DNA of 35,367 nt from Paracoccaceae bacterium (GTDB lineage: Bacteria; Pseudomonadota; Alphaproteobacteria; Rhodobacterales; Rhodobacteraceae): positions 1 to 35,367 of the forward strand of contig SKRW01000275.1 of NCBI GenBank assembly GCA_007118295.1, in the 5' to 3' direction. Position 1 is the first letter of the stretch, and each line of letters opens with the position of its first letter. The translations under genes and the position numbers were made by a program. The notes beneath the pieces were generated by a model, which was not told the DNA's origin, searched no databases, and saw only the letters and a program-made list of their open reading frames with translations. Below, piece after piece: positions 15,240 through 24,046 of the stretch.

Positions 15240-16754
15240 ATGCTGGATCTGACCTATGAGACCCCGACCCCAAAGGTCATTTCGGGCGCGACCGGCGATT
15301 GGGAACTGGTGATCGGTATGGAAATCCATGCGCAGGTCGCAAGTGAGGCCAAACTGTTCTCGGGCGCGTCAACCCGGTTCGGCGCAGAGCCCAATTCCAA
15401 TGTCGCCTTTGTCGATGCGGCGATGCCGGGCATGCTGCCAGTGGTCAATGAATACTGCATTGAACAGGCGGTGCGCACCGGGCTGGGGCTGAAGGCGCAG
15501 ATCAACCTTGTCTCGGCCTTTGACCGCAAGAATTACTTTTACCCCGATCTGCCGCAGGGCTATCAGATCAGCCAGCTTTACCATCCGCTGGTGGGCGAAG
15601 GCGAAGTGCTGGTGGACATGGGGCCGGGTGTCGCGCGGCTGGTGCGGATCGAGCGTATTCATGTGGAACAGGACGCAGGCAAGTCGATCCATGACATGGA
15701 CCCGAACATGAGCTTTGTGGACCTGAACCGCACCGGCGTCGCGCTGATGGAAATCGTCAGCCGCCCCGACATTCGCGGCCCCGAGGAAGCGGCGGCCTTT
15801 GTTACCAAGCTGCGCCAGATCCTGCGCTACCTCGGCACCTGCGACGGAAACATGCAGAACGGCAACCTGCGCGCGGATGTGAACGTGTCGGTCTGTCGCC
15901 CCGGTCAGTACGAGAAATATCAGGAAAGTCAGGATTTCGGCCATCTGGGCACGCGCTGCGAGATCAAGAACATGAACTCGATGCGCTTTATCCAGGCGGC
16001 TATCGAGTATGAGGCCCGCCGCCAGATCGCGATTCTGGAAGACGGGGGCAAGGTGGTGCAGGAAACGCGCCTGTTTGACCCGGACAAGGGCGAGACCCGG
16101 TCCATGCGGTCCAAGGAAGAAGCGCATGATTACCGCTACTTCCCCTGCCCCGACCTGCTGCCGCTGGAGATTGAACAGGCTTGGGTCGATGATATCGAAG
16201 CCACCCTGCCGGAACTGCCCGACGCCAAGAAAGCGCGCTTCATGGGCGATTTCGGGCTGACCGATTATGACGCCAGTGTGCTGACCGCCGATGTGGCACA
16301 TGCAGCCTTTTTCGAGGCCGTGGCGGCAGAAGCGGGCGATGGCAAGCTGGCAGCCAACTGGGTGATCAACGAGTTGTTCGGACGGCTGAAGAAAGATGCG
16401 CGCGAGATTGGCGGCAGCCCGGTTTCGGCGGGGCAAGTCGCGGGCATCATCCGGCTGATCCGCGCAGGCGATATTTCCGGCAAGATCGCCAAGGACCTGT
16501 TCGAGATCGTCTATACCGAAGGCGGCGACCCGGCGCAGATTGTTGAATCGCGCGGCATGAAGCAGGTCACCGACACTGGCGCGATTGAAGCGGCGGTGGA
16601 TGAGATCATCGCCGCCAACCCTGCGCAGGTGGAAAAGGCCAAGGCCAATCCCAAACTGGCAGGCTGGTTTGTGGGTCAGGTGATGAAGGCCACGGGCGGC
16701 AAGGCCAACCCCGCAGCCGTCAACCAGATGGTGAGTGCGAAACTGGGCTTGTGA
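15240..16754 (+). CDS. gatB: Asp-tRNA(Asn)/Glu-tRNA(Gln) amidotransferase subunit B
   Basis: Subunit B of the GatCAB amidotransferase. It phosphorylates and amidates mischarged Glu-tRNA(Gln) (and often Asp-tRNA(Asn)) in organisms lacking the matching synthetases. The 504 residues are full length. It shows the signature [28 protein letters not shown] near the start and EDAGKSIHD-like wording ([11 protein letters not shown]), with the helical and YqeY-like tail domains at the C-terminus ([18 protein letters not shown]). The frame opens at 15060, but ATG 15240 has a perfect AGGAGG eight bases upstream and the conserved N-terminus. gatA and gatC are not in the window. Confidence 0.97.
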   Translation: MLDLTYETPTPKVISGATGDWELVIGMEIHAQVASEAKLFSGASTRFGAEPNSNVAFVDAAMPGMLPVVNEYCIEQAVRTGLGLKAQINLVSAFDRKNYFYPDLPQGYQISQLYHPLVGEGEVLVDMGPGVARLVRIERIHVEQDAGKSIHDMDPNMSFVDLNRTGVALMEIVSRPDIRGPEEAAAFVTKLRQILRYLGTCDGNMQNGNLRADVNVSVCRPGQYEKYQESQDFGHLGTRCEIKNMNSMRFIQAAIEYEARRQIAILEDGGKVVQETRLFDPDKGETRSMRSKEEAHDYRYFPCPDLLPLEIEQAWVDDIEATLPELPDAKKARFMGDFGLTDYDASVLTADVAHAAFFEAVAAEAGDGKLAANWVINELFGRLKKDAREIGGSPVSAGQVAGIIRLIRAGDISGKIAKDLFEIVYTEGGDPAQIVESRGMKQVTDTGAIEAAVDEIIAANPAQVEKAKANPKLAGWFVGQVMKATGGKANPAAVNQMVSAKLGL

Positions 16755-16804
16755 CAGCCGCAAGGCGAGGCATCTGGCGGGGTTCCCTGGTCTGCCGGCG
16801 CGCA

Positions 16805-16828
16805 GTGAGTATTTGGGGCAAGATGAAG
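16805..16828 (+). repeat. 3' dispersed element, copy A (after gatB)
   Basis: The 24-nt element begins GTGAGTATTT and ends GGCAAGATGAAG, with GG between. It lies 50 bases after gatB on the sense strand. Copy B at 25552-25575 differs only in those two middle bases. A looser copy follows truA. There is no coding potential; the function is unknown. Confidence 0.7.
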
Positions 16829-16933
16829 CCCTGAGCGTGCGCGCGGGTCTGCTGCGCGTGACGCTGGTCTTGAAGAGCTGAAAGGATTCCCAAGGCACGG
16901 CTGATCTGCTGGATCGCCTCGTATGTCACAACA

Positions 16934-16964
16934 AAAAGCCGCGCTTGATGCAAGCGCGGCTTTT
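16934..16964 (-). terminator. Intrinsic terminator of rpmG
   Basis: A perfect 14-bp stem: AAAAGCCGCGCTTG (16934-16947), loop ATG, CAAGCGCGGCTTTT (16951-16964). On the minus strand the hairpin is followed by TTTTTGTTGT, a good T-tract. It lies 23 bases after the rpmG stop. Confidence 0.88.
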
Positions 16965-16986
16965 GAGTCGCTGAATGCGGGCAAGA

Positions 16987-17154
16987 TTACTTGATCTTGC
17001 CTTCCTTGTATTCAACATGCTTGCGCACGACCGGGTCGTATTTGCGGACCGACATCTTTTCGGTCATGGTGCGGGCGTTTTTCTTGGTGACGTAGAAATG
17101 CCCGGTGCCTGCGGTCGAGTTCAGGCGGATCTTGATGGTGGTTGGCTTCGCCAT
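16987..17154 (-). CDS. rpmG: 50S ribosomal protein L33
   Basis: Small basic ribosomal protein of 55 residues: [48 protein letters not shown]. It is of the cysteine-free L33 type usual in alphaproteobacteria, so it lacks the zinc ribbon. The open frame extends upstream to 17289, but ATG 17154 has AGGAGAG at the right distance and gives the canonical N-terminus. It is monocistronic, with its own promoter and a strong terminator. Confidence 0.97.
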   Translation of the reverse strand: MAKPTTIKIRLNSTAGTGHFYVTKKNARTMTEKMSVRKYDPVVRKHVEYKEGKIK

Positions 17155-17219
17155 GGGTGTCTCTCCTGCGTCGGGCAGTGCGCGCGAGTGACGCCCGGAC
17201 CCGTGAATTCTGAACCCGC

Positions 17220-17247
17220 CTTCTACGCGTCTGGTGCGGCGTGTCAA
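17220..17247 (-). promoter_or_regulatory. Promoter of rpmG
   Basis: On the minus strand, -35 TTGACA (17247-17242) matches the consensus fully. A 16-base spacer follows, then -10 TAGAAG (17225-17220), four of six. The leader to the rpmG start would be about 60 bases. Confidence 0.55.
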
Positions 17248-17272
17248 CTGCAAAGGGGCAGGTTTCTGGCGC

Positions 17273-18718
17273 TCAGACCGCGTTTTCACCGCGCAGGACT
17301 GTGGGTAGCGTCAGCGCGAGGATGCGCAGATCGAACAACAGCGACCAGCGGTCGATATAGTCCAGGTCAAGTGCGACGCGGCCCGATATCTGTTCAGGCG
17401 TCTGGATGGGCCCGCGCAGACCGCGCACCTGCGCCCAGCCGGTCATGCCGGGCCGGACGCGGTGGCGCGCGCCGTAACTGCGCACGACGCGGGCGAAGTC
17501 AATCTCGGAACTGCGCGCGCCGACCGCATGGGGGCGCGGGCCGACCAGCGACATGCTGCCATCGATCACATTGAAAAGCTGTGGCAATTCATCCAGCGAA
17601 CTGCGCCGCAGCATGCGGCCCAGCCGGGTCACGCGAGAATCCCCCTGTGTCACCGGGCGCAGGGCCGTTGCATCGGCCTGCGCATGATGTAGCGTGCGGA
17701 ACTTCCAGACCAGAAAGGGGCGTCCGGCGTACCCTTCGCGCCACTGGCGAAACATCACCGGGCCGGGACTGTCAATGCGGATGGCGAGCGCCAGCAGCGC
17801 CAGCAATGGCGCGAGCGCGGTCAGGATCAGCAACCCGGCACACAGGTCAAAGCCGCGTTTCAGCGCGGCGTCAACCGGGCGCAGGGGCCGGTCAAAGAGG
17901 GCCAGCAGCGGTACAGCGCCCAGCCAGCGATAGGTGCGGGGCCGGAACAGCAGCGTGGTGCTGACCGGCGCGAGGCGGATATCCACTGGCAAGTGCCACA
18001 GGGAGTCCAGCAACTGGGTGATTCGGGCCTCGGCGCTTGGGGGCATGATGACGATGACCAGATCCAGCCTTGTGTGGTGCAGGATCTCTGGCAGATCCGC
18101 CACACGGCCAAGTTTCGGCACCCCCATCTGCACGGCGGGAGAGCGCGCGGCCTCGCGGTCATCGAACAGCCCCAGCACGCGGACCCCCTGCTGTCGCATC
18201 GCGATCAGCGGGGCAAGGATCGTGCAGGCTGCGGCCCCGCCGCCGATGAGGGCCACATGCAACCCGAGATGGTTGCGTGCAACCAGATACGGGACCAGTG
18301 CCTCGACCCCCTGGCGCCACAGCAGCGACAGCAATGCCGCAGGCAGCAGTGCCGATGCCATGGCCAGTGCAAGCGCAGAGCCAAGCCACAGATAGCCGGT
18401 GCCAAGCACCAGCACCAGCAGGCCCAGCCATACTCTTGCGGCGAGGCGCAGTGCCGCGCCACGCTGGTCGAACTGCGCCAGAAGCTCGGTGCGCCCCGGC
18501 GCTGTCAGCCCGCGATAGGCCGCCACCAGAACACCCCCCGCCACGACCCAGCCGATCCCTTGCCAGAGCGGCAGGGTCAGCCCGCCAGCATGCCAGAACC
18601 CGGCCAGCAGGCAGGCAAGGACAAACCCCGCCTCGCCCCAGCGAACCAGACGCAGAAATGCAACAGGCGTCAGATGCAGTGCGGGCCGCTGTGGGACCAC
18701 ATGCAGGGCGGTTGTCAT
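17273..18718 (-). CDS. Exopolysaccharide polyprenyl-phosphate sugar transferase (WcaJ-type)
   Basis: Membrane enzyme of 481 residues that would transfer a sugar-1-phosphate to undecaprenyl phosphate, the first step of exopolysaccharide or O-unit synthesis. The N-terminal third has about four membrane helices (29-47, 52-68, 98-115, 118-135). A Rossmann-like region follows ([13 protein letters not shown], 155-167), then a fifth membrane helix and the bacterial sugar-transferase domain from [11 protein letters not shown] (287) to the end. Key stretches are [25 protein letters not shown] and LVGPRP. ATG 18718 is preferred, but an in-frame ATG at 18742 is possible. No other polysaccharide gene is nearby. 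Confidence 0.88.
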   Translation of the reverse strand: MTTALHVVPQRPALHLTPVAFLRLVRWGEAGFVLACLLAGFWHAGGLTLPLWQGIGWVVAGGVLVAAYRGLTAPGRTELLAQFDQRGAALRLAARVWLGLLVLVLGTGYLWLGSALALAMASALLPAALLSLLWRQGVEALVPYLVARNHLGLHVALIGGGAAACTILAPLIAMRQQGVRVLGLFDDREAARSPAVQMGVPKLGRVADLPEILHHTRLDLVIVIMPPSAEARITQLLDSLWHLPVDIRLAPVSTTLLFRPRTYRWLGAVPLLALFDRPLRPVDAALKRGFDLCAGLLILTALAPLLALLALAIRIDSPGPVMFRQWREGYAGRPFLVWKFRTLHHAQADATALRPVTQGDSRVTRLGRMLRRSSLDELPQLFNVIDGSMSLVGPRPHAVGARSSEIDFARVVRSYGARHRVRPGMTGWAQVRGLRGPIQTPEQISGRVALDLDYIDRWSLLFDLRILALTLPTVLRGENAV

Positions 18719-18811
18719 GTCGTGTGCGCGCGTCTCTCGCATCTCGTGCCCGGTCTGTCTGTCAGGTGGACAGTATCTCAGGGCACATTGAAAATTAGCT
18801 TAATGAGAAAA

Positions 18812-19212
18812 CAGGATGCGGATGGTCTGTAAGCCGGGTTCTGTTCCGGGGGCCAAGGCCCCCTTCGATGACCATTCATCTGGCCCTGCTGCTTGCGCGC
18901 AGGGTCTAGCTGCCAACCCGGACTTCGGGCCAAGGCAGCCCTGCGGGGATATCCATGTCGGATCACACCCGCGCGAAGTCCCTATTCGGCATTGCTCCGG
19001 GTGGGGCTTGCCGTGCCGGTCCGGTTGCCCGGTCCGCGGTGGGCTCTTACTCCACCGTTTCACCCTTGCCATGCGTGCATGGCGGTCTGTTTTCTGTGGC
19101 GCTTTCCCTCGGGTTTCCCCGGCCGGGCGTTACCCGGCACCCTTGCCTTGTGGAGCCCGGACTTTCCTCGCGGACCAGATGGCCCACGCGGCCATCCGAC
19201 CATCCGCATCAC
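18812..19212 (-). ncRNA. rnpB: RNase P RNA (class A)
   Basis: Catalytic RNA that removes 5' leaders from tRNA precursors. On the minus strand the conserved 5' block GAGGAAAGTCCGGGCTCCAC lies at 19169-19150. The CR V-region block, with GGGTGAAACGG and GTAAGAGCCCACCG, lies at 19070-19034. The 3' block CGGCTTACAGACC lies near 18840-18827. The P1 helix is perfect over 13 bp: GATGCGGATGGTC (19210-19198) pairs with GACCATCCGCATC (18827-18815). Length is about 400 nt, normal for the class. A GTTTTCTC stretch after P1 may end transcription. All open frames across this stretch are spurious. Confidence 0.97.
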
Positions 19213-19216
19213 TTCC

Positions 19217-19245
19217 GACATAAGCAGCCGCAACAGATGACGCAA
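19217..19245 (-). promoter_or_regulatory. Promoter of rnpB
   Basis: On the minus strand, -35 TTGCGT (19245-19240), a 17-base spacer and -10 TATGTC (19222-19217) would start transcription near 19210, exactly at the base of the P1 helix. The hexamers are imperfect, but the position fits the RNA end well. It lies between rnpB and the divergent DUF2235 gene. Confidence 0.5.
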
Positions 19246-19285
19246 GCCATGTTCCGGGCTATTCTGCATCTCGGGAGGTGATGCC

Positions 19286-20467
19286 ATGACCAAGACGATC
19301 ATCCTGCTGTTCGACGGCACGGCCAATACGGTCAGGGCCAATCGAAGCAACATCCTGCGCCTTTACGGCTGTCTGGAAAAGTCAGAGCGGCAACTTGTCT
19401 GGTACAGCCCCGGTGTGGGCACCTTTGGCGGCGAGGGGTCGCTGTTCCATTACCGCCAGCGTCTGCGCGAATGGCTGGACCGTGCGACCGGCTGGGGGCT
19501 GGATGCCAATGTCAAGGAAGCCTATCGCTTTCTCGTCCACAATTACGACAACGGCAAACGCGCGGGCAAGCGCGTGCAACCGCGCGACCGGGTCGTGATG
19601 TTCGGCTTTTCGCGGGGGGCCTATACCGCGCGGGTGCTGACAGGGTTTCTCAATGCGTTTGGATTGATGGAGCCGCGCCATCTGAACCTGCTGGATCAGG
19701 CCTATCGCGCCTACAAGGGCGTGGCCGAACGGCCCGATGCCAAGGGCGACTGGGACGAGATGAACCTGTGGTACCGGGTCCTGCGCCCTGACATCGTGCC
19801 CGTCACTGCGCTGGGGTTGTTCGATACTGTCAGTTCAGTGTTCGAATGGGGGCGGGCCGGGCCGCGTTTCCGGGCCCATGCGAATACCAGCCTGAACCCG
19901 TCGGTCGCGGCGGTGCGCCATGCCGTGGCGCTGGACGAGCGGCGCGCGTTGTATCAGCCGCTGCTCTGGCCTGCGGGGCAAAGCTATTTCGGCAACCGGT
20001 TCCGGCGCGGGGGCGGACAGGCGCAGGACCTGCGCGAGATGTGGTTTGCAGGCGTGCATTCGGATGTGGGCGGTGGGTATCCCGAACGCAATGCGGCGCT
20101 GGGCAAGGTCGCACTGGACTGGATGATCCATGAGACGCGCGGGCTGGGCGTGCAATACCGGCAGGCGACCGTCAACCGGCTGGTGCTGGGGCGACAGGGC
20201 GATGCCCCCTCGGAGCGCTATGTCGCCCCTGACCCGATGGCGCGCGCGCAGGAATCGCTGACGCTGGGCTGGCTGCTGACGGGCCTTGTCCCGCGCAGGG
20301 TTCCGCGCGGAATGGCGGCAACGGCGCTGTATGGCCTGTATCTGCCGCTTTGGCGCAGGCGCTATGTGCCACAGGACGCATGGGTGCATGAAAGCGTGGC
20401 CGCTCGGCAGGGCAAAGCCAGCCTCGCCTCGCCCAACCTGCCGCGCGACCCCAACTATACGACCTGA
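19286..20467 (+). CDS. DUF2235 / Tle1-like alpha/beta hydrolase
   Basis: Protein of 393 residues with the DUF2235 domain, which also forms the catalytic part of Tle1 phospholipases of type VI secretion. It starts MTKTIILLFDGTANTV. The nucleophile elbow GFSRGAYTAR places S109. LGLFDTVSSV (about 177-186) supplies a candidate acid, D180. FAGVHSDVGGGYPE (254-267) gives H258 and the GGGY signature. GGAGGTGAT lies just upstream of the ATG. It lacks a signal peptide and a Tle1-type C-terminal membrane module, and no VgrG, PAAR or other secretion gene is nearby. A housekeeping esterase is as likely as an effector. Confidence 0.88.
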   Translation: MTKTIILLFDGTANTVRANRSNILRLYGCLEKSERQLVWYSPGVGTFGGEGSLFHYRQRLREWLDRATGWGLDANVKEAYRFLVHNYDNGKRAGKRVQPRDRVVMFGFSRGAYTARVLTGFLNAFGLMEPRHLNLLDQAYRAYKGVAERPDAKGDWDEMNLWYRVLRPDIVPVTALGLFDTVSSVFEWGRAGPRFRAHANTSLNPSVAAVRHAVALDERRALYQPLLWPAGQSYFGNRFRRGGGQAQDLREMWFAGVHSDVGGGYPERNAALGKVALDWMIHETRGLGVQYRQATVNRLVLGRQGDAPSERYVAPDPMARAQESLTLGWLLTGLVPRRVPRGMAATALYGLYLPLWRRRYVPQDAWVHESVAARQGKASLASPNLPRDPNYTT

Positions 20468-20528
20468 CGCCCTTGTTCCCTGCCTGCGCCTGCACTAAGC
20501 AGATAAGTGACGGCAGGCAGGGGGTTTC

Positions 20529-21314
20529 ATGCGTATTCTGATAACCAATGACGATGGGATCAACGCTCCGGGCCTGGCCGTGCTGGAAGAGATCGCGCGC
20601 AATGTCGCTGGCCCAGATGGCGAGGTCTGGATCGTCGCCCCGGCGTTCGAGCAATCAGGCGTGGCGCATTGCATCAGCTACACGCACCCGATGATGATCG
20701 CGAAACTGGACACGCGGCGCTATGCCGCCGAAGGTTCGCCCGCCGATTGCGTGCTGGCGGGGCTGTATGACGTGTTGCAGGGCGCGCGCCCAGATCTGGT
20801 GCTGTCAGGGGTCAACCGCGGCAACAATTCAGCCGAGAATGTGCTGTATTCCGGCACAGTTGGCGGCGCGATGGAAGCCGCCCTGCAAGGCCTGCCCGCG
20901 ATTGCGCTGTCGCAATATATGGGACCGCAGACCGAAGATCTGCCCTCGGCCTTTGACGCGGCCATCGGGCATGGCGAAGCCGTAATACGCAAACTGCTGG
21001 ACAAGGCCATCTGGGATCAGGGGGATTACCGCCTGTTCTATAACGTGAACTTCCCCCCGATCGGGCGCGAGGCAGTCAAGGGCATGAAGGTCGCGCCGCA
21101 AGGCTATAGAAAAGATACGTTTTTCGGCGTCGAGGCCCAGACATCCCCGACCGGGCGCAAGTTCCTGTGGATCAAGGGCGGGCCGCAGCACCTGCCAACC
21201 GCGCCCGGCACGGATGCGGCTGTCAATCTGGATGGCTATGTTTCGATAACGCCCATGCGCGCCGACCTGTCAGCACATGACGCCATGGACGCCGTGCGAA
21301 AGGCGCTGGAATGA
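20529..21314 (+). CDS. surE: 5'/3'-nucleotidase SurE
   Basis: Metal-dependent survival-protein phosphatase acting on nucleoside 5'- and 3'-monophosphates. 261 residues. The N-terminal [15 protein letters not shown] gives the DD metal site (D8, D9). [13 protein letters not shown] and [22 protein letters not shown] (about 92-114) complete the site. AGGGGG precedes the ATG. It is the first gene of surE-pcm-nlpD-like. The pcm start overlaps its stop by four bases (ATGA), so the two are translationally coupled. Confidence 0.97.
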   Translation: MRILITNDDGINAPGLAVLEEIARNVAGPDGEVWIVAPAFEQSGVAHCISYTHPMMIAKLDTRRYAAEGSPADCVLAGLYDVLQGARPDLVLSGVNRGNNSAENVLYSGTVGGAMEAALQGLPAIALSQYMGPQTEDLPSAFDAAIGHGEAVIRKLLDKAIWDQGDYRLFYNVNFPPIGREAVKGMKVAPQGYRKDTFFGVEAQTSPTGRKFLWIKGGPQHLPTAPGTDAAVNLDGYVSITPMRADLSAHDAMDAVRKALE

Positions 21315-21952
21315 GCGACGACCTGACCGAGGCCCGCATGCGCTTCATCTACACGCTACGTTCGCGCGGTGTGACGGATGCGCGCGTGCTGCAGGCCATG
21401 GAACGGATCGACCGGCGCGCCTTTGTGACCGGCGTCTTTGCCGACCGCGCCTATGAGGACATGCCCCTGCCGATTGCCTGCGGCCAGACGATCAGCCAGC
21501 CCTCTGTCGTGGCGCTGATGACCGAGGCGCTGCAAGTCGGCCCGCGTGACAAGGTGCTCGAAGTGGGCACCGGGTCGGGCTATCAGGCGGCCATCCTCAG
21601 CCAGCTTGCCCGCCGTGTCTACACGGTCGAACGTCACCGCTCGCTTGCACAGGGCGCGCAGGCGCTGTTTGACCGGCTGGGACTGACGAATATCACGGCG
21701 ATGGTCTCGGATGGCAGCTATGGTTTGCCGGATCTGGCGCCGTTTGATCGCATTATCGTGACCGCCGCAGCCGAGGACCCGCCCGGCCCCCTCTTGGCGC
21801 AGTTGCGCATTGGGGGTATCATGATCGTGCCAGTGGGGCAGTCGGATACCGTGCAGACACTGATCCGCGCCATCCGGCACGAAGATGGGTATGAGTATGA
21901 GGAATTGCGCGCCGTGCGCTTTGTGCCGCTGGTCGAAGGCTTGGGCCAATAG
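21311..21952 (+). CDS. pcm: Protein-L-isoaspartate(D-aspartate) O-methyltransferase
   Basis: Repair enzyme that methylates the abnormal L-isoaspartyl carboxylate of damaged proteins using SAM. 213 residues. It shows [14 protein letters not shown], the substrate-site motif [16 protein letters not shown] motif [16 protein letters not shown] (about 77-91), [14 protein letters not shown], the VTAAAEDPP segment and the C-terminal FVPLVEGLG. It overlaps surE by four bases. Unlike the paralogue at 7160-7813, it keeps all the catalytic motifs. Confidence 0.97.
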   Translation: MSDDLTEARMRFIYTLRSRGVTDARVLQAMERIDRRAFVTGVFADRAYEDMPLPIACGQTISQPSVVALMTEALQVGPRDKVLEVGTGSGYQAAILSQLARRVYTVERHRSLAQGAQALFDRLGLTNITAMVSDGSYGLPDLAPFDRIIVTAAAEDPPGPLLAQLRIGGIMIVPVGQSDTVQTLIRAIRHEDGYEYEELRAVRFVPLVEGLGQ

Positions 21953-22021
21953 CAGGATGCGCGGACCAGATGGCGGATCAACCGCCGCACCAGGGCGACG
22001 CAAAGGCAAGGGGCAGACAAG

Positions 22022-23197
22022 ATGATGAGCGGACACCGGATTACGTTGCTGTGCAGCGCAGCAGTTCTGGCCTTGGGCGCCTGCAGCGATTTCGATTTCG
22101 ACATGCGCCGCGCCGACAATGGCTTTGCCACCACCGAGGCAGCACGTCAGGCCACCGCCGCGCGTCCGCGCCCGGATGGGCGTGGTGTCATTTCCTACCC
22201 GGATTATCCGGTTGTTGTCGCCCGCAGCGGTGACAGTGTTGCCGCTGTCGCGCAGCGCATCGGGATGAGCGAACGCGAGCTTGCCAGCTTCAACGCGCTG
22301 ACGCCGGAAACCGCGTTGCGCCCCGGCGAAGTGCTGGCCCTTCCGCGCAGGGTTGACGGCGACAGCTCGGCCCCTTCCTCGGGGTCAATCGAGATTTCCA
22401 CCCTCGCGGATTCGGCCATCGCCCGCGCCGAGGGCCGCGAGCCAACACCCGCGCCCACAGCCACCCAGCCTGCCAGCCAGCAACCCACACGACACCGCGT
22501 CGAGCGGGGTGAAACCGCCTTCCAGATCGCGCGGCTGTACAATGTCGCACCGCGCGCGCTGGCCGAATGGAACGGGCTGGACCCTGAAATGCGCGTGCGT
22601 GAAGGTCAGGTCCTGTTGATCCCGGTGGCGGCACAGGCAGCCCCCACCCGCAGCGAGCCGGAACCATCGCGCCAACCTGAGCCTGCCTCGGTGCCGCAGC
22701 CCGGCTCTGGCAGTTCGACCCCGCTCCCCCCAAGTGCGAGCGCGCCCCTGCCCGAGCCTGAACCGCCCGCAGAAGAGGCAGCCACCGCCGCACAGGAAGC
22801 GCGGCCCCCCTCGCCCGCGCTGTCCGAAGAACGCACCGAGGCGACGCGCCCGCGTTTCGTCATGCCTGTGGACGGGCGGATCATCCGCGCCTACTCGCCG
22901 CCTCGCTCTGACGGGATCGGCATTGCAGCCCCGGCGGGCACGACGGTCAAGGCCGCCGCAGCAGGCACTGTCTCACGGATCGTGCGCACGACAAACAACA
23001 TCACCTTCATCATCCTGTCGCATGGCGACCAGTTGTCCTCTGTCTATGCCAATATCGACAATGTCGCGGTCAGCGAGGGTGCGCGCGTGACCCAGGGCCA
23101 GACCATCGCGCGGGTCGCCGCGGGCGAGTCCAGCAACCTGCATTTCGAGGTCCGGCGCGGAACCGAGAGTCAGGATCCGATGCGCTTCCTGCAATAA
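22022..23197 (+). CDS. NlpD-like lipoprotein: two LysM domains and degenerate LytM/M23 domain
   Basis: Periplasmic lipoprotein of 391 residues. The lipobox is ALGA-C21. LysM 1 is near 60-107 and LysM 2 near 156-201 (HRVERGETAFQIARLYNV). A Pro/Ser/Glu-rich spacer follows, then a LytM domain from about 280. The metal ligands of active M23 enzymes are largely missing: the HxxxD position reads DGIGIAAP and the HxH pair is reduced to one His in LHFEVRR. This matches NlpD/EnvC-type activators of cell-wall amidases. The surE-pcm-nlpD order supports the assignment. The two adjacent in-frame ATGs cannot be separated. Confidence 0.88.
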   Translation: MMSGHRITLLCSAAVLALGACSDFDFDMRRADNGFATTEAARQATAARPRPDGRGVISYPDYPVVVARSGDSVAAVAQRIGMSERELASFNALTPETALRPGEVLALPRRVDGDSSAPSSGSIEISTLADSAIARAEGREPTPAPTATQPASQQPTRHRVERGETAFQIARLYNVAPRALAEWNGLDPEMRVREGQVLLIPVAAQAAPTRSEPEPSRQPEPASVPQPGSGSSTPLPPSASAPLPEPEPPAEEAATAAQEARPPSPALSEERTEATRPRFVMPVDGRIIRAYSPPRSDGIGIAAPAGTTVKAAAAGTVSRIVRTTNNITFIILSHGDQLSSVYANIDNVAVSEGARVTQGQTIARVAAGESSNLHFEVRRGTESQDPMRFLQ

Positions 23198-23242
23198 TGC
23201 GGCGGTCCGGGCTTGCATGATGGTATGATCCCGCAGTAAACC

Positions 23243-23254
23243 GTTAGCGCTAAC
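23243..23254. promoter_or_regulatory. LacI-family-type operator upstream of eda
   Basis: GTTAGCGCTAAC is a perfect 12-bp palindrome with the central GCGC typical of LacI/GalR-family operators. It lies 30 bases before the eda start codon, where a repressor would block transcription. No LacI-family gene lies in the window, so the regulator must be encoded elsewhere. Confidence 0.65.
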
Positions 23255-23284
23255 CACACCAGATCCTCTGACCGGAGCCCGCCC

Positions 23285-23926
23285 ATGACCCCAAACGAGC
23301 AAAGCCAGCACGCGCTTGCCCTCTGCCAGCTTGCCCCGGTCATTCCGGTTCTGGTGATTGACGATCTTGCCCAAGCCCGCCCATTGGCCGAGGCGCTGGT
23401 GGCCGGTGGTCTGCCCGTGCTGGAAGTCACGTTGCGCACCGATTGTGCGCTCGACGCCATCGCCGCCATGGCGCAGGTTGACGGGGCGGTGGTCGGTGCG
23501 GGTACTGTGCTGACCCCGGACCAGATGGAAGCCGCAAAAGCCGCAGGCGCGCGTTTCGCGGTCTCGCCCGGTGCGACATCTGCCCTGATCGACGCCGCGC
23601 GGATGCAAGGGGTGCCGCTCCTGCCCGGCGCGCAGACCTGTTCGGAAGTGATGCATTTGCTGGAACAGGGATATGTGGTCCAGAAATTCTTTCCGGCAGA
23701 GGCCATTGGCGCGGCAAACGTGCTCAAATCCATTGCCGGCCCCTTGCCGCAGGTGAGCTTTTGCCCGACGGGCGGCATCAGCCTGTCGCGCGCACCCGAT
23801 TACCTTGGCCTGCCCAATGTGGTCTGCGTCGGCGGTAGCTGGGTCGCACCGAAAGACGCAATGGCGCGCGGCGACTGGGCCGCGATCACCGCACTGGCGC
23901 GGGGGGCCAGCGCACTGCCGCGCTAG
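23285..23926 (+). CDS. eda: KDPG aldolase (2-dehydro-3-deoxy-phosphogluconate aldolase)
   Basis: Class I aldolase of the Entner-Doudoroff pathway that splits KDPG to pyruvate and glyceraldehyde 3-phosphate. 213 residues. E47 lies in LEVTLRT, the glycine-rich VGAGTVL is at 70-76, SPGATS at 94-99, and the Schiff-base lysine K134 in QKFFPAE. The phosphate-binding CPTGG segment is also present. GGAG lies seven bases before the ATG. The usual partner edd is not here; a LacI-type operator precedes the gene. Confidence 0.96.
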   Translation: MTPNEQSQHALALCQLAPVIPVLVIDDLAQARPLAEALVAGGLPVLEVTLRTDCALDAIAAMAQVDGAVVGAGTVLTPDQMEAAKAAGARFAVSPGATSALIDAARMQGVPLLPGAQTCSEVMHLLEQGYVVQKFFPAEAIGAANVLKSIAGPLPQVSFCPTGGISLSRAPDYLGLPNVVCVGGSWVAPKDAMARGDWAAITALARGASALPR

Positions 23927-24046
23927 GCCGGTGGCGCATGCGCAACAGATGGCCCAGCATGGCCCGAACGCGGCTGGACCGGCGGCGATCCTTCGACTAG
24001 CATGAATCCGAGGCAGTAAAAACAGGCAACCACAACAGGTTGCATC

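Noticed and set aside
15369-16898. 509-residue minus-strand frame across gatB
   Set aside because: It mirrors gatB, is rich in His/Arg/Ala as expected of an antisense shadow, and matches no family I recognise.
18820-19240. Open frames on both strands over the RNase P RNA
   Set aside because: The conserved P RNA blocks and the 13-bp P1 helix explain this stretch fully.
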